A stretch of DNA of 64,000 nucleotides from Sporolactobacillus mangiferae (GCF_023336505.1 NZ_JAMAST010000001.1:124001-188000), one strand, 5' to 3'. Positions 46,673 to 57,751 are shown, counted from the stretch's first letter. The notes: generated from the sequence alone by a model not told the origin. Numbers and translations: made by a program.

Positions 46673-47188
46673 TTATTTTTCAATGGCATCAGCAATCTTT
46701 TCCAAAAGGCGTTTATATGGATAATAAAGCAATAATGTAAATAGAGCATTCAATCCGATAGTCGGCAGGAGATGATATTGAAAGAAAAATTCAATTTGCT
46801 GTTTTGCAATGCCAATCATGGAATAAATCAGATAGATTTCCGCCTGCACCATGCAAATCCCTAATGAAACAAGCAAAACAGTCATCACAGCGTTTAAATT
46901 TACCCATTTGGAGAGGGCATGCACTAAATAGACGGTCACGCCAAAACAAAACGCGTACACACCGAGAATGGACGAATAAACAATATCGGTTAAAAAACCA
47001 AATATAAGCGCGTAGCGCAAGCTCAGGCTCAGTGAACCAAAAAAGGAGGTCAGGATCAGAGCAACAAAAACAAACTCCGAAACCGGCTGCACCTTTCCCC
47101 ATGCATCGCTAAAAGGCAACAAAGGCATGACCGTGCCCTGAATGAGAAAAAGAAAGAGAAGAAGAATGAAGATCTTGCTTTGCTTCAA
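46673..47188 (-). CDS. mreD: Rod shape-determining protein MreD
   Basis: 171 residues, five to six hydrophobic helices, starting with a short cytoplasmic segment MKQSKIF. A small integral membrane partner of MreC in the elongasome. Overlaps the mreC stop by four bases, so the two are coupled. Confidence 0.93.
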   Translation of the reverse strand: MKQSKIFILLLFLFLIQGTVMPLLPFSDAWGKVQPVSEFVFVALILTSFFGSLSLSLRYALIFGFLTDIVYSSILGVYAFCFGVTVYLVHALSKWVNLNAVMTVLLVSLGICMVQAEIYLIYSMIGIAKQQIEFFFQYHLLPTIGLNALFTLLLYYPYKRLLEKIADAIEK

Positions 47189-48063
47189 TCACCCTTCCCC
47201 CCTCCACCGGACTCCTGTGCCTGCCGGTCCAAAACAAGCACATAGTTCAGATGATTCAAATCCGCCGCGGGTTTTATCAGCGCCGTCTTTGTCAGACCAT
47301 ACTGATCCGTTGTCACTTGTGTAATGGTTCCAACAACCAATCCCTTTGTATATTTGCCACTCAGCCCCGATGTTGTGACTACCTGCCCTTTTGACACTTT
47401 CGCTTTAATCGGTATTTTGGCAAAAGTCAATACACCTTTACTTTGGTCATAGCCTTCAATCATTCCGAAAATCGGTGCACCCTTTTTTGGCAGGATCATT
47501 GCCGAAATCTGATTTGTATTCTGATCATCGGAAATCAGCGACACCTTACTTGTAAAGTTGCCAGCTTTGGTTACACTGCCGATCAGTCTTTTACCCGATG
47601 TGATCACCGGCATACCGTTTTTTATGCCGTTCACCTTACCTTTATCAATAGTAATCAGCTGATTCCATTGATCATATGAACGACCGATCAGAGTAGCCGA
47701 ATATTTTTTGTAATCGGAAAGAGCGGGATCATTTTTCATGCCAATAAGTGCCTTGAGTTCTTTGTTCTGTGCAGCCAGATCTCTGTTTTCCTGTTCAACA
47801 CTTGCATAATTTGCTAGATTTTCTTTCAGTTTTTTATTTTCCTGATAGGCACGTTCGATGTCATTGACATTCTGAAAGAAACCCGCTGCATAACGAGCGG
47901 GTACACTAACTACATATTGAAATCCGCCGATCACATCCTGAACAAATTGTTCAGTCCATGTCGATCGGTTCCCCTGTCTGAGAGAATAGCTGATTAGCGC
48001 AATCAAAATAATCAGGCTCGTCAGTAGTATAATTAATTTTTTATTTGAAAAAAATGAAGGCAT
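47185..48063 (-). CDS. mreC: Rod shape-determining protein MreC
   Basis: 292 residues. One N-terminal helix (LIILLTSLIILIALISYSL), a coiled coil (about 70-105, LKENLANYASVEQENRDLAAQNKEL) and two outer beta-barrels (LIGRSYDQWNQLITIDKG and VTTSGLSGKYTKGLVVG). It scaffolds cell-wall elongation enzymes. Follows mreB by 29 bases. Confidence 0.95.
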   Translation of the reverse strand: MPSFFSNKKLIILLTSLIILIALISYSLRQGNRSTWTEQFVQDVIGGFQYVVSVPARYAAGFFQNVNDIERAYQENKKLKENLANYASVEQENRDLAAQNKELKALIGMKNDPALSDYKKYSATLIGRSYDQWNQLITIDKGKVNGIKNGMPVITSGKRLIGSVTKAGNFTSKVSLISDDQNTNQISAMILPKKGAPIFGMIEGYDQSKGVLTFAKIPIKAKVSKGQVVTTSGLSGKYTKGLVVGTITQVTTDQYGLTKTALIKPAADLNHLNYVLVLDRQAQESGGGGKGD

Positions 48064-48092
48064 ACAGACACCTGCTTAATCATGAACACTTA

Positions 48093-49133
48093 TTATTTTT
48101 TTGCAGCCTGAATTGAATTGGCTTTTGCGCGGATGAGCGGCAGATTTTCTAAAGAACGGCCGGTGCCAATAGCCACGCAATCCAATGGATTTTCCGCAAC
48201 GACAACCGGCATCTTTGTTTCATCACTCAGCACACGGTCCAGATTATTCAGAAGCGCGCCGCCTCCGGTCAGCACAATCCCTCGATCCATAATATCTGCA
48301 GCAAGTTCAGGTGGCGTTTTTTCAAGTGTTACTTTCACTGCTTCAATAATCTGATTCACCGAATCATGCAGTGCTTCGGCAATTTCTTTACCCGTAATTT
48401 CAATGGTTTTCGGAAGTCCGGTCAGAAGATCCCGTCCGCGTACTTCCATTTTTTCACTTTCTATTTCTTCAGATCCGCCGGCCGAACCGATTTCAATTTT
48501 CAATGCCTCAGCTGAACGTTCGCCAATCATCAGATTGTACGTTTTCTTAACATATTGAATAATTGCCTCATCCATGTCATCCCCGGCAATTCGAATAGAC
48601 TGGCTGGTGACAATGCCACCGAGCGAGATGATCGCAACTTCAGTGGTTCCGCCGCCGATGTCAACGACCATGCTTCCCGTCGGTTCCCAGACCGGAAGAT
48701 CAGCACCAACCGCTGCAGCAAACGGTTCTTCAATTGTATAGGCTTCACGTGCTCCCGCCTGCTTTGTCGCATCTTCTACCGCCCGCTTTTCAACTGCCGT
48801 AATTCCCGAAGGTACGCAAACCATCACATTGGGCTTACGTGAAAATACAGAGCGCTGTTTCTGTGCCTGATCTATAAAATATTTCATCATTGTCGCAGTC
48901 GTTTCGAAATCCGCGATTACACCATTTTTCATCGGGCGAACGGCAACAATATTCCCGGGCGTGCGTCCAATCATTTTTTTTGCCGGGGTGCCTACAGCTT
49001 CAATCAGACCCGTATCCGTATGCAAAGCGACGACAGAAGGTTCTCTGACGACAACACCTTTGCCTTTGGCGTACACAAGCGTATTCGCCGTACCGAGGTC
49101 TATGCCCATATCTTTAGAAAATCCGCCAAACAT
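48093..49133 (-). CDS. mreB: Rod shape-determining actin homologue MreB
   Basis: 346 residues. Phosphate 1 motif [23 protein letters not shown], and adenosine motif [14 protein letters not shown]. It polymerises under the membrane and directs lateral wall synthesis. First of mreBCD-minCD, the same gene order as in B. subtilis. Confidence 0.97.
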   Translation of the reverse strand: MFGGFSKDMGIDLGTANTLVYAKGKGVVVREPSVVALHTDTGLIEAVGTPAKKMIGRTPGNIVAVRPMKNGVIADFETTATMMKYFIDQAQKQRSVFSRKPNVMVCVPSGITAVEKRAVEDATKQAGAREAYTIEEPFAAAVGADLPVWEPTGSMVVDIGGGTTEVAIISLGGIVTSQSIRIAGDDMDEAIIQYVKKTYNLMIGERSAEALKIEIGSAGGSEEIESEKMEVRGRDLLTGLPKTIEITGKEIAEALHDSVNQIIEAVKVTLEKTPPELAADIMDRGIVLTGGGALLNNLDRVLSDETKMPVVVAENPLDCVAIGTGRSLENLPLIRAKANSIQAAKK

Positions 49134-49242
49134 CTATGTAATCTCCCTTCAAGTTGCAAAACTCATGTCCTTAATTATATCTTAATTGTCCCTGAATTTA
49201 TAGGGGCTCAGCAAAATGTTGCACGCAAAATTAATTTACTGC

Positions 49243-49929
49243 TCACATCAGCCCCTTTTTTTTCAAACTGATAAAACGCCGGTCACCAATCACAATGTGA
49301 TCAAGAACATCAACACCAAGCATTTTACCACACGAAGCAAGACGTCTGGTGACATCAACATCTTCCCGACTTGGTGTTGGATCACCGCTTGGATGATTAT
49401 GGAAACAGATGATAGATGCCGCAGACTGGCGAACCGCTTCCTTAAATACTTCACGCGGATGCACGATTGAAGCGTTCAGACTGCCAACAAAAATGGTTTT
49501 CTTGTGAAGCACCTGATTCTTTGTATTTAGGAATAAAACCAGAAAATGCTCCTGTTTCAGAGCACGCATTTCCTCCATCACATAATCCGCGCCATCTTCG
49601 GGAGAGCGAATACTGTACCGCGACTCACGAGCCTTTCGTGCCATGCGCTGCCCAAGTTCAAATCCTGCGAGTAATTGAATCGCCTTTGCAGCACCAATCC
49701 CCTTAACTTGTTTTAATTCCTCAATACTCGCATCTTTCAAAAGTTCCAGACCCTCGAAGCGGCAGAGCAATCGCTCAGCCAGCTGCATCACGGATTCGTT
49801 CTTTGTTCCCGAATGCAGGAGAATGGCTAAGAGCTCTTGATTCGAAAGTGCCGATGCACCGTCACGTGCAAGCCGTTCTCGCGGCCTATCTTCCTGCGGT
49901 ATATCTTTCATCCTGATATTCTTCACCAT
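49243..49929 (-). CDS. radC: RadC-family JAB-domain protein
   Basis: 228 residues. N-terminal UPF0758/HhH region (GIGAAKAIQLLAGFELG) and a JAB1/MPN-like metal site HNHPSGDPTPSRED (HxHPSGDxxxS/D) with upstream Glu. The role in DNA repair is disputed. The ATG at 49929 lies after GGAGGAG; the upstream ATG at 49944 overlaps that site. In B. subtilis maf lies between spoIIB and radC; here it is absent. Confidence 0.95.
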   Translation of the reverse strand: MVKNIRMKDIPQEDRPRERLARDGASALSNQELLAILLHSGTKNESVMQLAERLLCRFEGLELLKDASIEELKQVKGIGAAKAIQLLAGFELGQRMARKARESRYSIRSPEDGADYVMEEMRALKQEHFLVLFLNTKNQVLHKKTIFVGSLNASIVHPREVFKEAVRQSAASIICFHNHPSGDPTPSREDVDVTRRLASCGKMLGVDVLDHIVIGDRRFISLKKKGLM

Positions 49930-50117
49930 TATCGGCTCCTCCATTCTGCATAACTGAAATCCTGTTTCGTTATAGCATAGCTTGTTTTGATAATGTCTGC
50001 AGAATGGAAAATGTGAAAAACGAGCCGATTTTCTGGCCGCTGCTCATTATTTTCGACACGACGCCATGCTTTATGTCATTAAAACACAAAAAATGGCTAC
50101 ATTAAATTTTCATAACA

Positions 50118-51098
50118 TTACAGATGAATCAACGCACGATAATCAACCAGGGCATTTAAAAGTTGCTGCTGAAAAGCAAAGAATTGTGAATCCGAGCTTT
50201 TCTTCGGTAATTCCCCGGCTGCCTGGCGTGCTGCTTTCACATCTTTCAAAAAAGAATCTGTTTTTACTCTTTGGGTACTTGTTATTGATTTATAAAGCTT
50301 GTCAAATGTTTTTAAAGCAGCCGTCCGCTCTCCCTGGGTGCCGCTTTTCATTTGATCAGACAGATGAAGCAGTGCAAGCAGCATTTTTTTACAGCTCAGC
50401 ATGTCGCTCGCGCGTGATTGATCCTTAACTGTTTTCTGGGTAGCTTGAATCGAAATTTTCTTTTTAAACACAGTCAGATTCTTTTGTTTGAAGACATCCA
50501 GCAGTTTCGCAGCACCTTGATCCGTTGAAGAGATGCCGACGAGAATAGCCGTTCCTCCGGATACCTGCAGAGAAGATGCAGGCGCAGTGCCGCGCAATTG
50601 ATCGGCAATCTGGCTTGCTTTATTTTCCGAACGATAAAGACCTGCCTGAATCGCAAATACAGATATATTTAAATCTGCTGTACGAACAGACTTTGCATTG
50701 CCGTCAGATTGCGCCGTCTGGCTTGTCCCAGTCCACGAACGGCTTGATTGCGTGTTCTGTTGACTGAAAAGCATGAGCATGGTCATTCCGATAACAAGCC
50801 CGACAACAAGTGCCGCAGCAGCGGGAAGCCAGATAAAGCGAAGTGGACGCAGCGGATCTGTAGATCTTCGAGGCGCAGAGCCAGGCCGTTCAGGTTTTTG
50901 CTCTTCAGATGCATCTGGATCAGCGAGCGGCTGCACGTGCTGCTCGTTCGGTTCACGAGCAGCTGAAAATGCCGCACTCCAGTCCAGTGTTTTTTCCCGA
51001 TCAGCAGCTGTCTGTTTCTTTGTCCACTCGTCCAGCGTATATTTTCTGCCGTTAAAAGTAACCGTCACCTGGGGTTTCTTTTTGTTTCCTTCATGCAC
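50118..51098 (-). CDS. spoIIB: SpoIIB-like sporulation protein with SPOR-type domain
   Basis: 326 residues. A cytoplasmic N-terminus starting with KPQVTVTFNGRKYTLDEW, one helix (WLPAAAALVVGLVIGMTMLMLF) near 114-135, then an outer SPOR-like domain (LNISVFAIQAGLYRSENKASQIADQLRG). In B. subtilis SpoIIB reaches the forespore septum through its SPOR domain and aids septal wall thinning and engulfment. The position next to radC-mre matches B. subtilis. Call by architecture and synteny. Confidence 0.82.
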   Translation of the reverse strand: MHEGNKKKPQVTVTFNGRKYTLDEWTKKQTAADREKTLDWSAAFSAAREPNEQHVQPLADPDASEEQKPERPGSAPRRSTDPLRPLRFIWLPAAAALVVGLVIGMTMLMLFSQQNTQSSRSWTGTSQTAQSDGNAKSVRTADLNISVFAIQAGLYRSENKASQIADQLRGTAPASSLQVSGGTAILVGISSTDQGAAKLLDVFKQKNLTVFKKKISIQATQKTVKDQSRASDMLSCKKMLLALLHLSDQMKSGTQGERTAALKTFDKLYKSITSTQRVKTDSFLKDVKAARQAAGELPKKSSDSQFFAFQQQLLNALVDYRALIHL

Positions 51099-51365
51099 GT
51101 ATGATTCCCCCTAATCCGAAGCAAGGCTAAGCTTCCGATAAGTTTAGCACAGCATGTATAAAAAAAGACAAGACATTTGTCGTCTCGTCCACAATTTTTT
51201 TCGTCTCTTTTTTACATTGAGCGCATGAAACAGATTGGCCTATTTATGCAAAACGCAGATTGTTCAGCCTGCTGAATTGCCGGTTTTACTGAATCCGCAG
51301 GTAAATTCGTTTGCATGCCGATACAAAATGAGCAAATGCCGGCAGGTATGCACCGTACTCCTGCA

Positions 51366-53069
51366 TTAAATATAGCGCGCTACTCGATTCTTCCCCTGCT
51401 GTTTTGCTCCTTTGTACATGGCATGATCCGCATTGAAAATGAGTTCTGAGGGATCCTTTGCATCCGCGGGTGCAGTAGAAGTTCCCAGGCTGATTGTCAC
51501 AAATATTTTATCGTATCGATTTTCAATTTCATTGAAGATCATAAACGGTTCAGTCGCAACAGCAAGCCGAATGGTTTCTGCAACGGCAAAACACAGATTG
51601 CGATCCATATCCGGCAGCAGAACAGTAAATTCTTCCCCCCCATACCTGGCTACGATTCCTTTCGTGCTGACAGTCTTGCGCAGCCGGTTGGCGACACCGA
51701 TCAATATTGCGTTACCGTTCTGATGCCCATATGTATCATTAATGCTTTTAAAATTGTCGATATCCATCATGATAATTGAGAATACGTCCACTAATGGATT
51801 GTTATACAGTTTATTGATAGCTTTCATTAAATAACGATAATTGTACAGGTCGGTAAGTGGACAACGCTCACTCTCTTTTTTTCGGATTTCAAAATTTTTT
51901 GCATTTTCCAGACTGATCGCCAGAAAATCACCGACAATCTCAATGCCGATCCGGCTCGTTTTCGTATAAGCTCTGCTCATATGCGATGCAAGTGTCATCA
52001 CGCCAATAACCTGTCCATGATGCATCATCGGTACGGACAGATAGGATCGGGCGCGGCTGTCTGATATGGCGTCCAAAAAAGGATAGAGCGTTGCTGTGCT
52101 GCCAGAGCCGATGACTGCCTTTCCCTGGCGGTAGACACTCAGACTGACATCGGCCTCCTGTTGAAAAGGAACAAACGACTCTCCCTGCTCCTTACGGAAT
52201 ATACGCACAAGTTTCGGGCGATCAGGGTGTGTGTACAGGACGACGTACATATAATCAACCGGAAGCATTTTCGGCATTTTTTCAAAAAGAAGATCAAAAA
52301 CATGCTTTACAGAAAGGACCTCAGTCAGCTGCTGTCCGAAGCGATTGACGCTTTGCAGAAATCTGACAAGTTCCTGGCTGTAATTAATCTGCCGCATAAT
52401 AACTGAAAGTGCGACCATGGGAATGGCGATCATCAGCATGCCCTCCCATCCCCTTGCCGCGTACATTAGATAGAAAGCAAGTCCAAGCGGAAGCATCAGA
52501 AAGGTGATGAGAACTTCCCACAGCGAATCTCGGTCAAAGAACCTTGCTTTAACCGGAGGATCAAGCAGCCATTTGCGAATGAGTACAAGCACTGCCGTGT
52601 TCGTTAAATAGGCAACGGTATAAAAACCGGCGATTGGCAGTAACCCAAGTTGCAGAACATTTCTTGTAATGGCGATTTTCCCACCGCCAAGAAAGTAGTA
52701 GGCCGTCCCGGAAGCAACCGATACGAGCAGAAACATCGTCAGGTTTACAGGTATCCGGTGGAGATCGGTTTTGCTGATCCGCTGTGTAAGCAAGTAAACG
52801 CAAATGCAGAACTGAGTTAATAACAGTTCCACAAACAGGCCAAAGATCAGAAAAGCCGCCAGACCAATGCCTTGCAGGACAATAATATCTGTTCCATTCA
52901 CTTTAAAGCTGAAAAGGGCAGTCAGAATAAAAACAATCGCTACGGTTAATAGAGAAGAAGTTGTGATGTTGCGCGGCGGATCTGCCGCATAAACGAGAGG
53001 CAGTGAAATTATAAACGTCAAAAGCCAAGCGACAGTTATCACTCGTTGCTTTATTATGCTCAATCGCAC
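51366..53069 (-). CDS. Membrane diguanylate cyclase with GAF and GGDEF domains
   Basis: 567 residues. About seven hydrophobic segments in the first 225 residues, a GAF domain (about 240-390), then a GGDEF domain with DIDNFKSINDTYGH and an intact GGEEF at 477-481. The I-site position (468-471) reads STKG, so product inhibition through RxxD is not expected. It should make c-di-GMP from two GTP. In B. subtilis this slot (folC to spoIIB) has comC. It may supply the signal sensed by the degenerate GGDEF protein at 5163-6032. What the GAF or membrane part senses is unknown. Confidence 0.92.
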   Translation of the reverse strand: MRLSIIKQRVITVAWLLTFIISLPLVYAADPPRNITTSSLLTVAIVFILTALFSFKVNGTDIIVLQGIGLAAFLIFGLFVELLLTQFCICVYLLTQRISKTDLHRIPVNLTMFLLVSVASGTAYYFLGGGKIAITRNVLQLGLLPIAGFYTVAYLTNTAVLVLIRKWLLDPPVKARFFDRDSLWEVLITFLMLPLGLAFYLMYAARGWEGMLMIAIPMVALSVIMRQINYSQELVRFLQSVNRFGQQLTEVLSVKHVFDLLFEKMPKMLPVDYMYVVLYTHPDRPKLVRIFRKEQGESFVPFQQEADVSLSVYRQGKAVIGSGSTATLYPFLDAISDSRARSYLSVPMMHHGQVIGVMTLASHMSRAYTKTSRIGIEIVGDFLAISLENAKNFEIRKKESERCPLTDLYNYRYLMKAINKLYNNPLVDVFSIIMMDIDNFKSINDTYGHQNGNAILIGVANRLRKTVSTKGIVARYGGEEFTVLLPDMDRNLCFAVAETIRLAVATEPFMIFNEIENRYDKIFVTISLGTSTAPADAKDPSELIFNADHAMYKGAKQQGKNRVARYI

Positions 53070-53150
53070 TTCCCCCTTTTTCTCTGCTGTGCGATTACAA
53101 TTAATAATCTATTATCCTATTACTATTTTACTAATAATTGTAACAAAACA

Positions 53151-53187
53151 AAAATAGGTTGAAAAGGTTTTTCTAAGCCTTCTCAAC
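53151..53187 (-). terminator. Rho-independent terminator of folC
   Basis: Minus strand: GTTGAGAAGG (53187-53178), loop CTTAGAAAAA, CCTTTTCAAC (53167-53158), then CTATTTTTG. One mismatch in a 10-bp stem. Confidence 0.8.
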
Positions 53188-53228
53188 ATTTAAGAAAATG
53201 TATCCGTTTCTATTCAAAGCGACATCTG

Positions 53229-54539
53229 TTAATCATGCATGTAACGGTTTAGTTCAACCCGTACACGAGAAATAAAGTAAAGCGATCCGCAGATTAAAAG
53301 CAAATCCTGATCCGTTGTTTGAGCAAGCAATTGACGGAGGGCTGTTTTCCAATTTGCTATTTTTCTTTTGCGCGGATGCAGTGAAACACTGAAAAGCACA
53401 TCACTGCTGGCTGCTCTTGGGAAATCAAAGGTAGTCAGCGTCATGTCGCTCGCAATTGTTTCGATACAGCGAATCATTTTTTTGTATTCTTTGTCTTCAA
53501 GTGCCGCATAAAGCAGATGAATCGTTTTCTTGGCATAATAGCGCTGAATCGCCTGAACCAGTGCTTCTGTCCCCTGAACATTATGCGCGCCGTCAATGAT
53601 GACAAGCGGGTGGTCCATGATTTTCTCAAACCGGCCAGGCCATGCGGCTTTTTTCAATGCTGAACGTATGGCATCCTCCTGAACAGTGATGCCGCAATAA
53701 GTGGCTAAATAATTAACAGCCATTAACGCTGCAGAGGCATTGTTCAGCTGATGCGTCCCGCGTAAATGGATGGTCAGATTTCGATAATGTATTGTTTTGG
53801 TATCAAAATCAAAATGCTCACCGGCTTCATCATAACCCAGCGGTCTGGTCGTAAAATCTTCATCGATCACAAAAAGTTTTGCGTTTTTCTCTGCTGCGCT
53901 CCGGCGAATCACAGCTCGTGCATCCGGATGCTCAGCTGTTGTGACAACCCCGATTCCCTGTTTAATTATTCCTGATTTTTCAAAGGCAATTTCCTTAATT
54001 GTGTCTCCAAGCAAATTCATATGATCCATCGCAACATTGGTAATGACTGAAACGAGCGGTTGGATCACATTGGTTGAATCCAGGCGTCCTCCGAGCCCGA
54101 CTTCATAAATGACAAGATTGCATGGCCTGATCATGCCAAAGTAAACAAAACTGATCAAAGTGACCACCTCGAACTCAGTCAGATTGCCGAAATCCGTTTC
54201 CCGATTGACACGCTGTGCTAACGGATAGACGATATTGGCGGCTTTAATCAGGTCTCCATTGCTGATCGGTTCCCCGTTCACCATGATCCGCTCATTGAAC
54301 GATGTAATATACGGGGAAATATACGTTCCAACTTGCAAACCAGATTCCTGATAGATATACCGCAGCAGGCAGACCGTTGACCCTTTCCCGTTCGTACCGC
54401 CCACATGAATGGCATGCAGCTTCCGTTCCGGGTTACCAATTTCCCGCAGCACCCACTCCATTCGCTCCAGCCCGGGCCTGATCCCGAATTTATTCAACTG
54501 ATGAATCCAATCCATCGTTTCTTCAATACTTCTAAACAT
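53229..54539 (-). CDS. folC: Folylpolyglutamate synthase / dihydrofolate synthase
   Basis: 436 residues, Mur ligase superfamily. P-loop GGTNGKGSTV near 47-56, TSPYI-type THISPYITSFNERI, GLGGRLDSTN, and the C-terminal HNVQGTEALVQ-type motif DGAHNVQG. Adds glutamate to folates. Follows valS, as in B. subtilis valS-folC, but a hairpin lies between them. Confidence 0.95.
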   Translation of the reverse strand: MFRSIEETMDWIHQLNKFGIRPGLERMEWVLREIGNPERKLHAIHVGGTNGKGSTVCLLRYIYQESGLQVGTYISPYITSFNERIMVNGEPISNGDLIKAANIVYPLAQRVNRETDFGNLTEFEVVTLISFVYFGMIRPCNLVIYEVGLGGRLDSTNVIQPLVSVITNVAMDHMNLLGDTIKEIAFEKSGIIKQGIGVVTTAEHPDARAVIRRSAAEKNAKLFVIDEDFTTRPLGYDEAGEHFDFDTKTIHYRNLTIHLRGTHQLNNASAALMAVNYLATYCGITVQEDAIRSALKKAAWPGRFEKIMDHPLVIIDGAHNVQGTEALVQAIQRYYAKKTIHLLYAALEDKEYKKMIRCIETIASDMTLTTFDFPRAASSDVLFSVSLHPRKRKIANWKTALRQLLAQTTDQDLLLICGSLYFISRVRVELNRYMHD

Positions 54540-54569
54540 TATGACTGCCTCCTGTACATGCTGACAAAT

Positions 54570-54601
54570 AATGGCGGCGAGCCAGACAGCCCCCCGCCAT
54601 T
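54570..54601 (-). terminator. Hairpin between valS and folC, possible attenuating terminator
   Basis: Minus strand: AATGGCGG..CCGCCATT, 8-bp arms, 16-base loop, followed by ATTTGT. The U-tract is short, so read-through into folC is likely. Confidence 0.55.
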
Positions 54602-54626
54602 GTCTTAATCAATCATCGAATATTTT

Positions 54627-57263
54627 TCATGCCTGCAATTCAGCGATTCTCTTTTCAAGCTTATCGCGTTTTTGGAGATAGTCCGTCTTTTTTTCGCGCT
54701 CTTTATTGACAACCGCCTCTGGTGCTTTATCAACAAATTTTGGATTGCCAAGCTTCTTATCCACGCGCGCAACTTCGGCATTCATTTTTTCAAGCTCTTT
54801 TTTCAAACGCTCAATTTCTTCTTCAATGTTGATCAATCCTGAGAGTGGCAAATAAATGTCCGCACCGGTGATAACCGATGAAATCGCCTTTTCCGGTACT
54901 TGAAGGCTCGTTCCGATGGACAGCGTTGCCGGATTGCAGAAACGCTCAATGTATTCCTGATTTGCCCGGAAAATCTTTGTTTCACGTTCAGAAGCAGTTT
55001 TTATCAGCATATCAATCGGTTTCTTTGGCGCTACGTTCATTTCTGCACGGATATTGCGCACAGAACGAATCACATTCTGCAGGACAAGCATTTCTGTTTC
55101 CGCTTCGGCATCATTCCATTCCGGGTTGACTGCTGGCCACTTGCTGTGCATAATCGTTTCACCATCATGCGGAATATGCTGCCAAATTTCCTCAGTAACA
55201 AATGGCATAATCGGATGAAGCATTTTTAAAATTTTGTCGAGCACATAGGTCAGCACGGACTTAGTTGTTCTCTTGGCATCAGCATCCTCGCTGTAAAGCG
55301 GCAATTTCGCCATTTCAATATACCAGTCGCAGAAGTCATCCCAGACAAACTGATACAAATAGTGGCCGGCTTCACCGAAATCGTAGCTTTCATAGAACGC
55401 ACTGACTTTTCCAATGGTTTCATTAAGGCGCGCCAGAATCCATCGATCCGCAGCGGATTTCTCTCCGGAAAGGTCAACCTCCTCCGCAGTAAATCCTTCA
55501 AGATTCATGATCACAAAACGTGATGCATTCCAGATCTTATTGGCAAAATTCCAATTCGCTTCTACCTTCGACCATTGGAAGGTTAAATCCTGTCCCGGTG
55601 TCGTACCCGTTGCCAGTGTATAACGAAGTGCATCAGCACCATACTTCGCGATCACATCCATTGGATCAATGCCATTACCAAGTGATTTGCTCATTTTACT
55701 TCCCTGTTCATCGCGAACGAGACCGTGGATCAGCACATCACGGAACGGACTCTTGTTTGTAAATTCAGTCGATTGGAACATCATGCGTGCGACCCAGAAA
55801 AAGATAATGTCATAGCCTGTCACAAGCGCATTGGTCGGAAAATAACGTTTAAAATCTGCCGCATCCTCTTCCGGCCAGCCCATCGTCGAGAACGGCCAAA
55901 GCGCAGAGCTGAACCATGTATCGAGAACATCTTCGTCCTGTCTCCAGTTCTCAACGTCTTCAGGAGCCACCATACCCACGTATACCTCTCCGGTCTGTTT
56001 GTGATACCATGCAGGAATACGATGCCCCCACCATAATTGACGAGAAATACACCAGTCACGAATATTTTCCATCCAGTGTCTGTATGTGCCCTCAAAACGT
56101 TCCGGAACAAAATTGACTTTGTCCTTTGTTGTCTGCATTTTTAAAGATGCATCCGCCAGGGGCTTCATTTTGACAAACCACTGTGTCGAAAGAATCGGTT
56201 CGACGACAACCCCGGTACGCTCGGAATGGCCGACTGCATGAGCGTGTTCTTCCACATACGCGAGCGTACCGGAATCCTCCAGATCCTTAACAATCTGTTT
56301 GCGGCACGCATCACGATCCATGCCCTGATATTTTCCCGCATTTTTGTTCATTTTTCCTGCAAGGTCAATAACAAGAATCTGAGGGAGATGATGGCGCCTG
56401 CCTACTTCAAAGTCATTTGGATCATGGGCAGGTGTAATTTTCACAGCTCCGGTACCAAATGACTGGTCAACATAGCTGTCGGCAATAATCGGAATCTCAC
56501 GACCGACAAGCGGCAGAATCGCCTTCTTGCCAACAAGTGCTTTATAGCGCTCATCATCCGGATGAACCGCAATGGCTGTATCGCCCAGCATCGTTTCCGG
56601 CCGGGTCGTGGCAATCTGAATCGAGCCTGAGCCGTCCGCGAGCGGATAATTCACATGCCACAGATGTCCGGGAATTTCTTTATAAATCACTTCAATATCG
56701 GATAAAGCGGTTCGCGCAGCCGGATCCCAGTTAATAATATAAGCGCCTCGATAAATCAGCCCTTTGTTATACAAGTCAACAAATACCTTGCGGACCGCCT
56801 TCGACAGGCCTTCGTCAAGAGTAAAACGCTCTCGGGAATAATCAAGAGACAGTCCCAGCTTGGCCCATTGTTTCCTGATAAAATTCGAATACTCCTTTTT
56901 CCATTCCCAGGCTACTTCGAGAAACTTCTCCCGTCCCAAATCGTAGCGCGATTTTCCTTCCTCGCGCAATTTCGCATCTACCTTTGCCTGTGTTGCGATA
57001 CCGGCATGATCCATACCCGGCAGATAAAGCGCATCATAACCCTGCATGCGTTTAAAACGGATCAGCAAATCCTGCATTGTCGTATCCCAGGCATGGCCGA
57101 GATGCAGCTTTCCTGTAACATTTGGAGGCGGAATAACAATCGAATAAGGCTTTTTCTCAGGGTTGCCTTCCGCCTTAAAGTAATCGTGCTCAAGCCAGTA
57201 TTTGTACCATTTTTCTTCGGTCTGACTTGGATCATATTTTGTCGCTAACGTTTCAGTATCCAT
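54627..57263 (-). CDS. valS: Valyl-tRNA synthetase
   Basis: 878 residues, class Ia. HIGH motif [16 protein letters not shown] near 46-61, an editing domain insert ([17 protein letters not shown]), KMSKS motif [11 protein letters not shown] near 525, an anticodon-binding domain, and a C-terminal coiled coil ([21 protein letters not shown]) that grips the tRNA. The start at 57263 has AAAGGAG upstream; the longer frame to 57389 runs into the T-box. Controlled by the valine T-box. Confidence 0.97.
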   Translation of the reverse strand: MDTETLATKYDPSQTEEKWYKYWLEHDYFKAEGNPEKKPYSIVIPPPNVTGKLHLGHAWDTTMQDLLIRFKRMQGYDALYLPGMDHAGIATQAKVDAKLREEGKSRYDLGREKFLEVAWEWKKEYSNFIRKQWAKLGLSLDYSRERFTLDEGLSKAVRKVFVDLYNKGLIYRGAYIINWDPAARTALSDIEVIYKEIPGHLWHVNYPLADGSGSIQIATTRPETMLGDTAIAVHPDDERYKALVGKKAILPLVGREIPIIADSYVDQSFGTGAVKITPAHDPNDFEVGRRHHLPQILVIDLAGKMNKNAGKYQGMDRDACRKQIVKDLEDSGTLAYVEEHAHAVGHSERTGVVVEPILSTQWFVKMKPLADASLKMQTTKDKVNFVPERFEGTYRHWMENIRDWCISRQLWWGHRIPAWYHKQTGEVYVGMVAPEDVENWRQDEDVLDTWFSSALWPFSTMGWPEEDAADFKRYFPTNALVTGYDIIFFWVARMMFQSTEFTNKSPFRDVLIHGLVRDEQGSKMSKSLGNGIDPMDVIAKYGADALRYTLATGTTPGQDLTFQWSKVEANWNFANKIWNASRFVIMNLEGFTAEEVDLSGEKSAADRWILARLNETIGKVSAFYESYDFGEAGHYLYQFVWDDFCDWYIEMAKLPLYSEDADAKRTTKSVLTYVLDKILKMLHPIMPFVTEEIWQHIPHDGETIMHSKWPAVNPEWNDAEAETEMLVLQNVIRSVRNIRAEMNVAPKKPIDMLIKTASERETKIFRANQEYIERFCNPATLSIGTSLQVPEKAISSVITGADIYLPLSGLINIEEEIERLKKELEKMNAEVARVDKKLGNPKFVDKAPEAVVNKEREKKTDYLQKRDKLEKRIAELQA

Positions 57264-57311
57264 TATGAACCGCTCCTTTGTTTCAGTTTTCTCTGTCTTC
57301 GGATCAACAAA

Positions 57312-57580
57312 CGAAAACGCTCCCTCCGCCGCAAGGACGAAGGGAGCTTCGTGGTACCACCTATGTTCACGCGCACAAGCGCGCCTCATTCGTTTGATAA
57401 CGGAAATCCGGACTTTCCTATTAGATCACAAAAAGATCGTTCAGAAAGACTGCTCAAGGGCTACTTCCACATCTGCCACTAAAGAAGCCTCTCAGCGTGT
57501 CAGCTTCTCTCTCTTCTAGCACAACAATGTGTACTGCTCCCTGTCACAGCATTTTGTTGTGACACAGAATATCTGCGTTT
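57312..57580 (-). promoter_or_regulatory. T-box riboswitch of valS
   Basis: T-box sequence AGGTGGTACCACG (57362-57350), overlapped by a terminator with arms GCTCCCT (57347-57341) and AGGGAGC (57325-57319), then GTTTTCGTTT. In Stem I the basal helix (CAGGG with CCCTTG) follows GTA plus one purine; GTA at 57464-57462 is a valine codon and the probable specifier. This fits the gene downstream. Confidence 0.93.
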
Positions 57581-57586
57581 TTTATT

Positions 57587-57616
57587 ATTATATATACTTC
57601 ATGCACCGCTCGTCAA
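57587..57616 (-). promoter_or_regulatory. Promoter of the valS T-box leader
   Basis: Minus strand: -35 TTGACG (57616-57611), an 18-base spacer, -10 TATAAT (57592-57587). Confidence 0.75.
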
Positions 57617-57751
57617 TGCCCGTAAAAAAGCACACGCACAATCAGAACGAATCATAGTCTATAGCATAGCTAAATTGGATAGTGGTTTTGAGCCTTTAGT
57701 GATGATTTCACTTCGTTTATCATTTCTTATTAACGAGAGGAGCACTTACAG

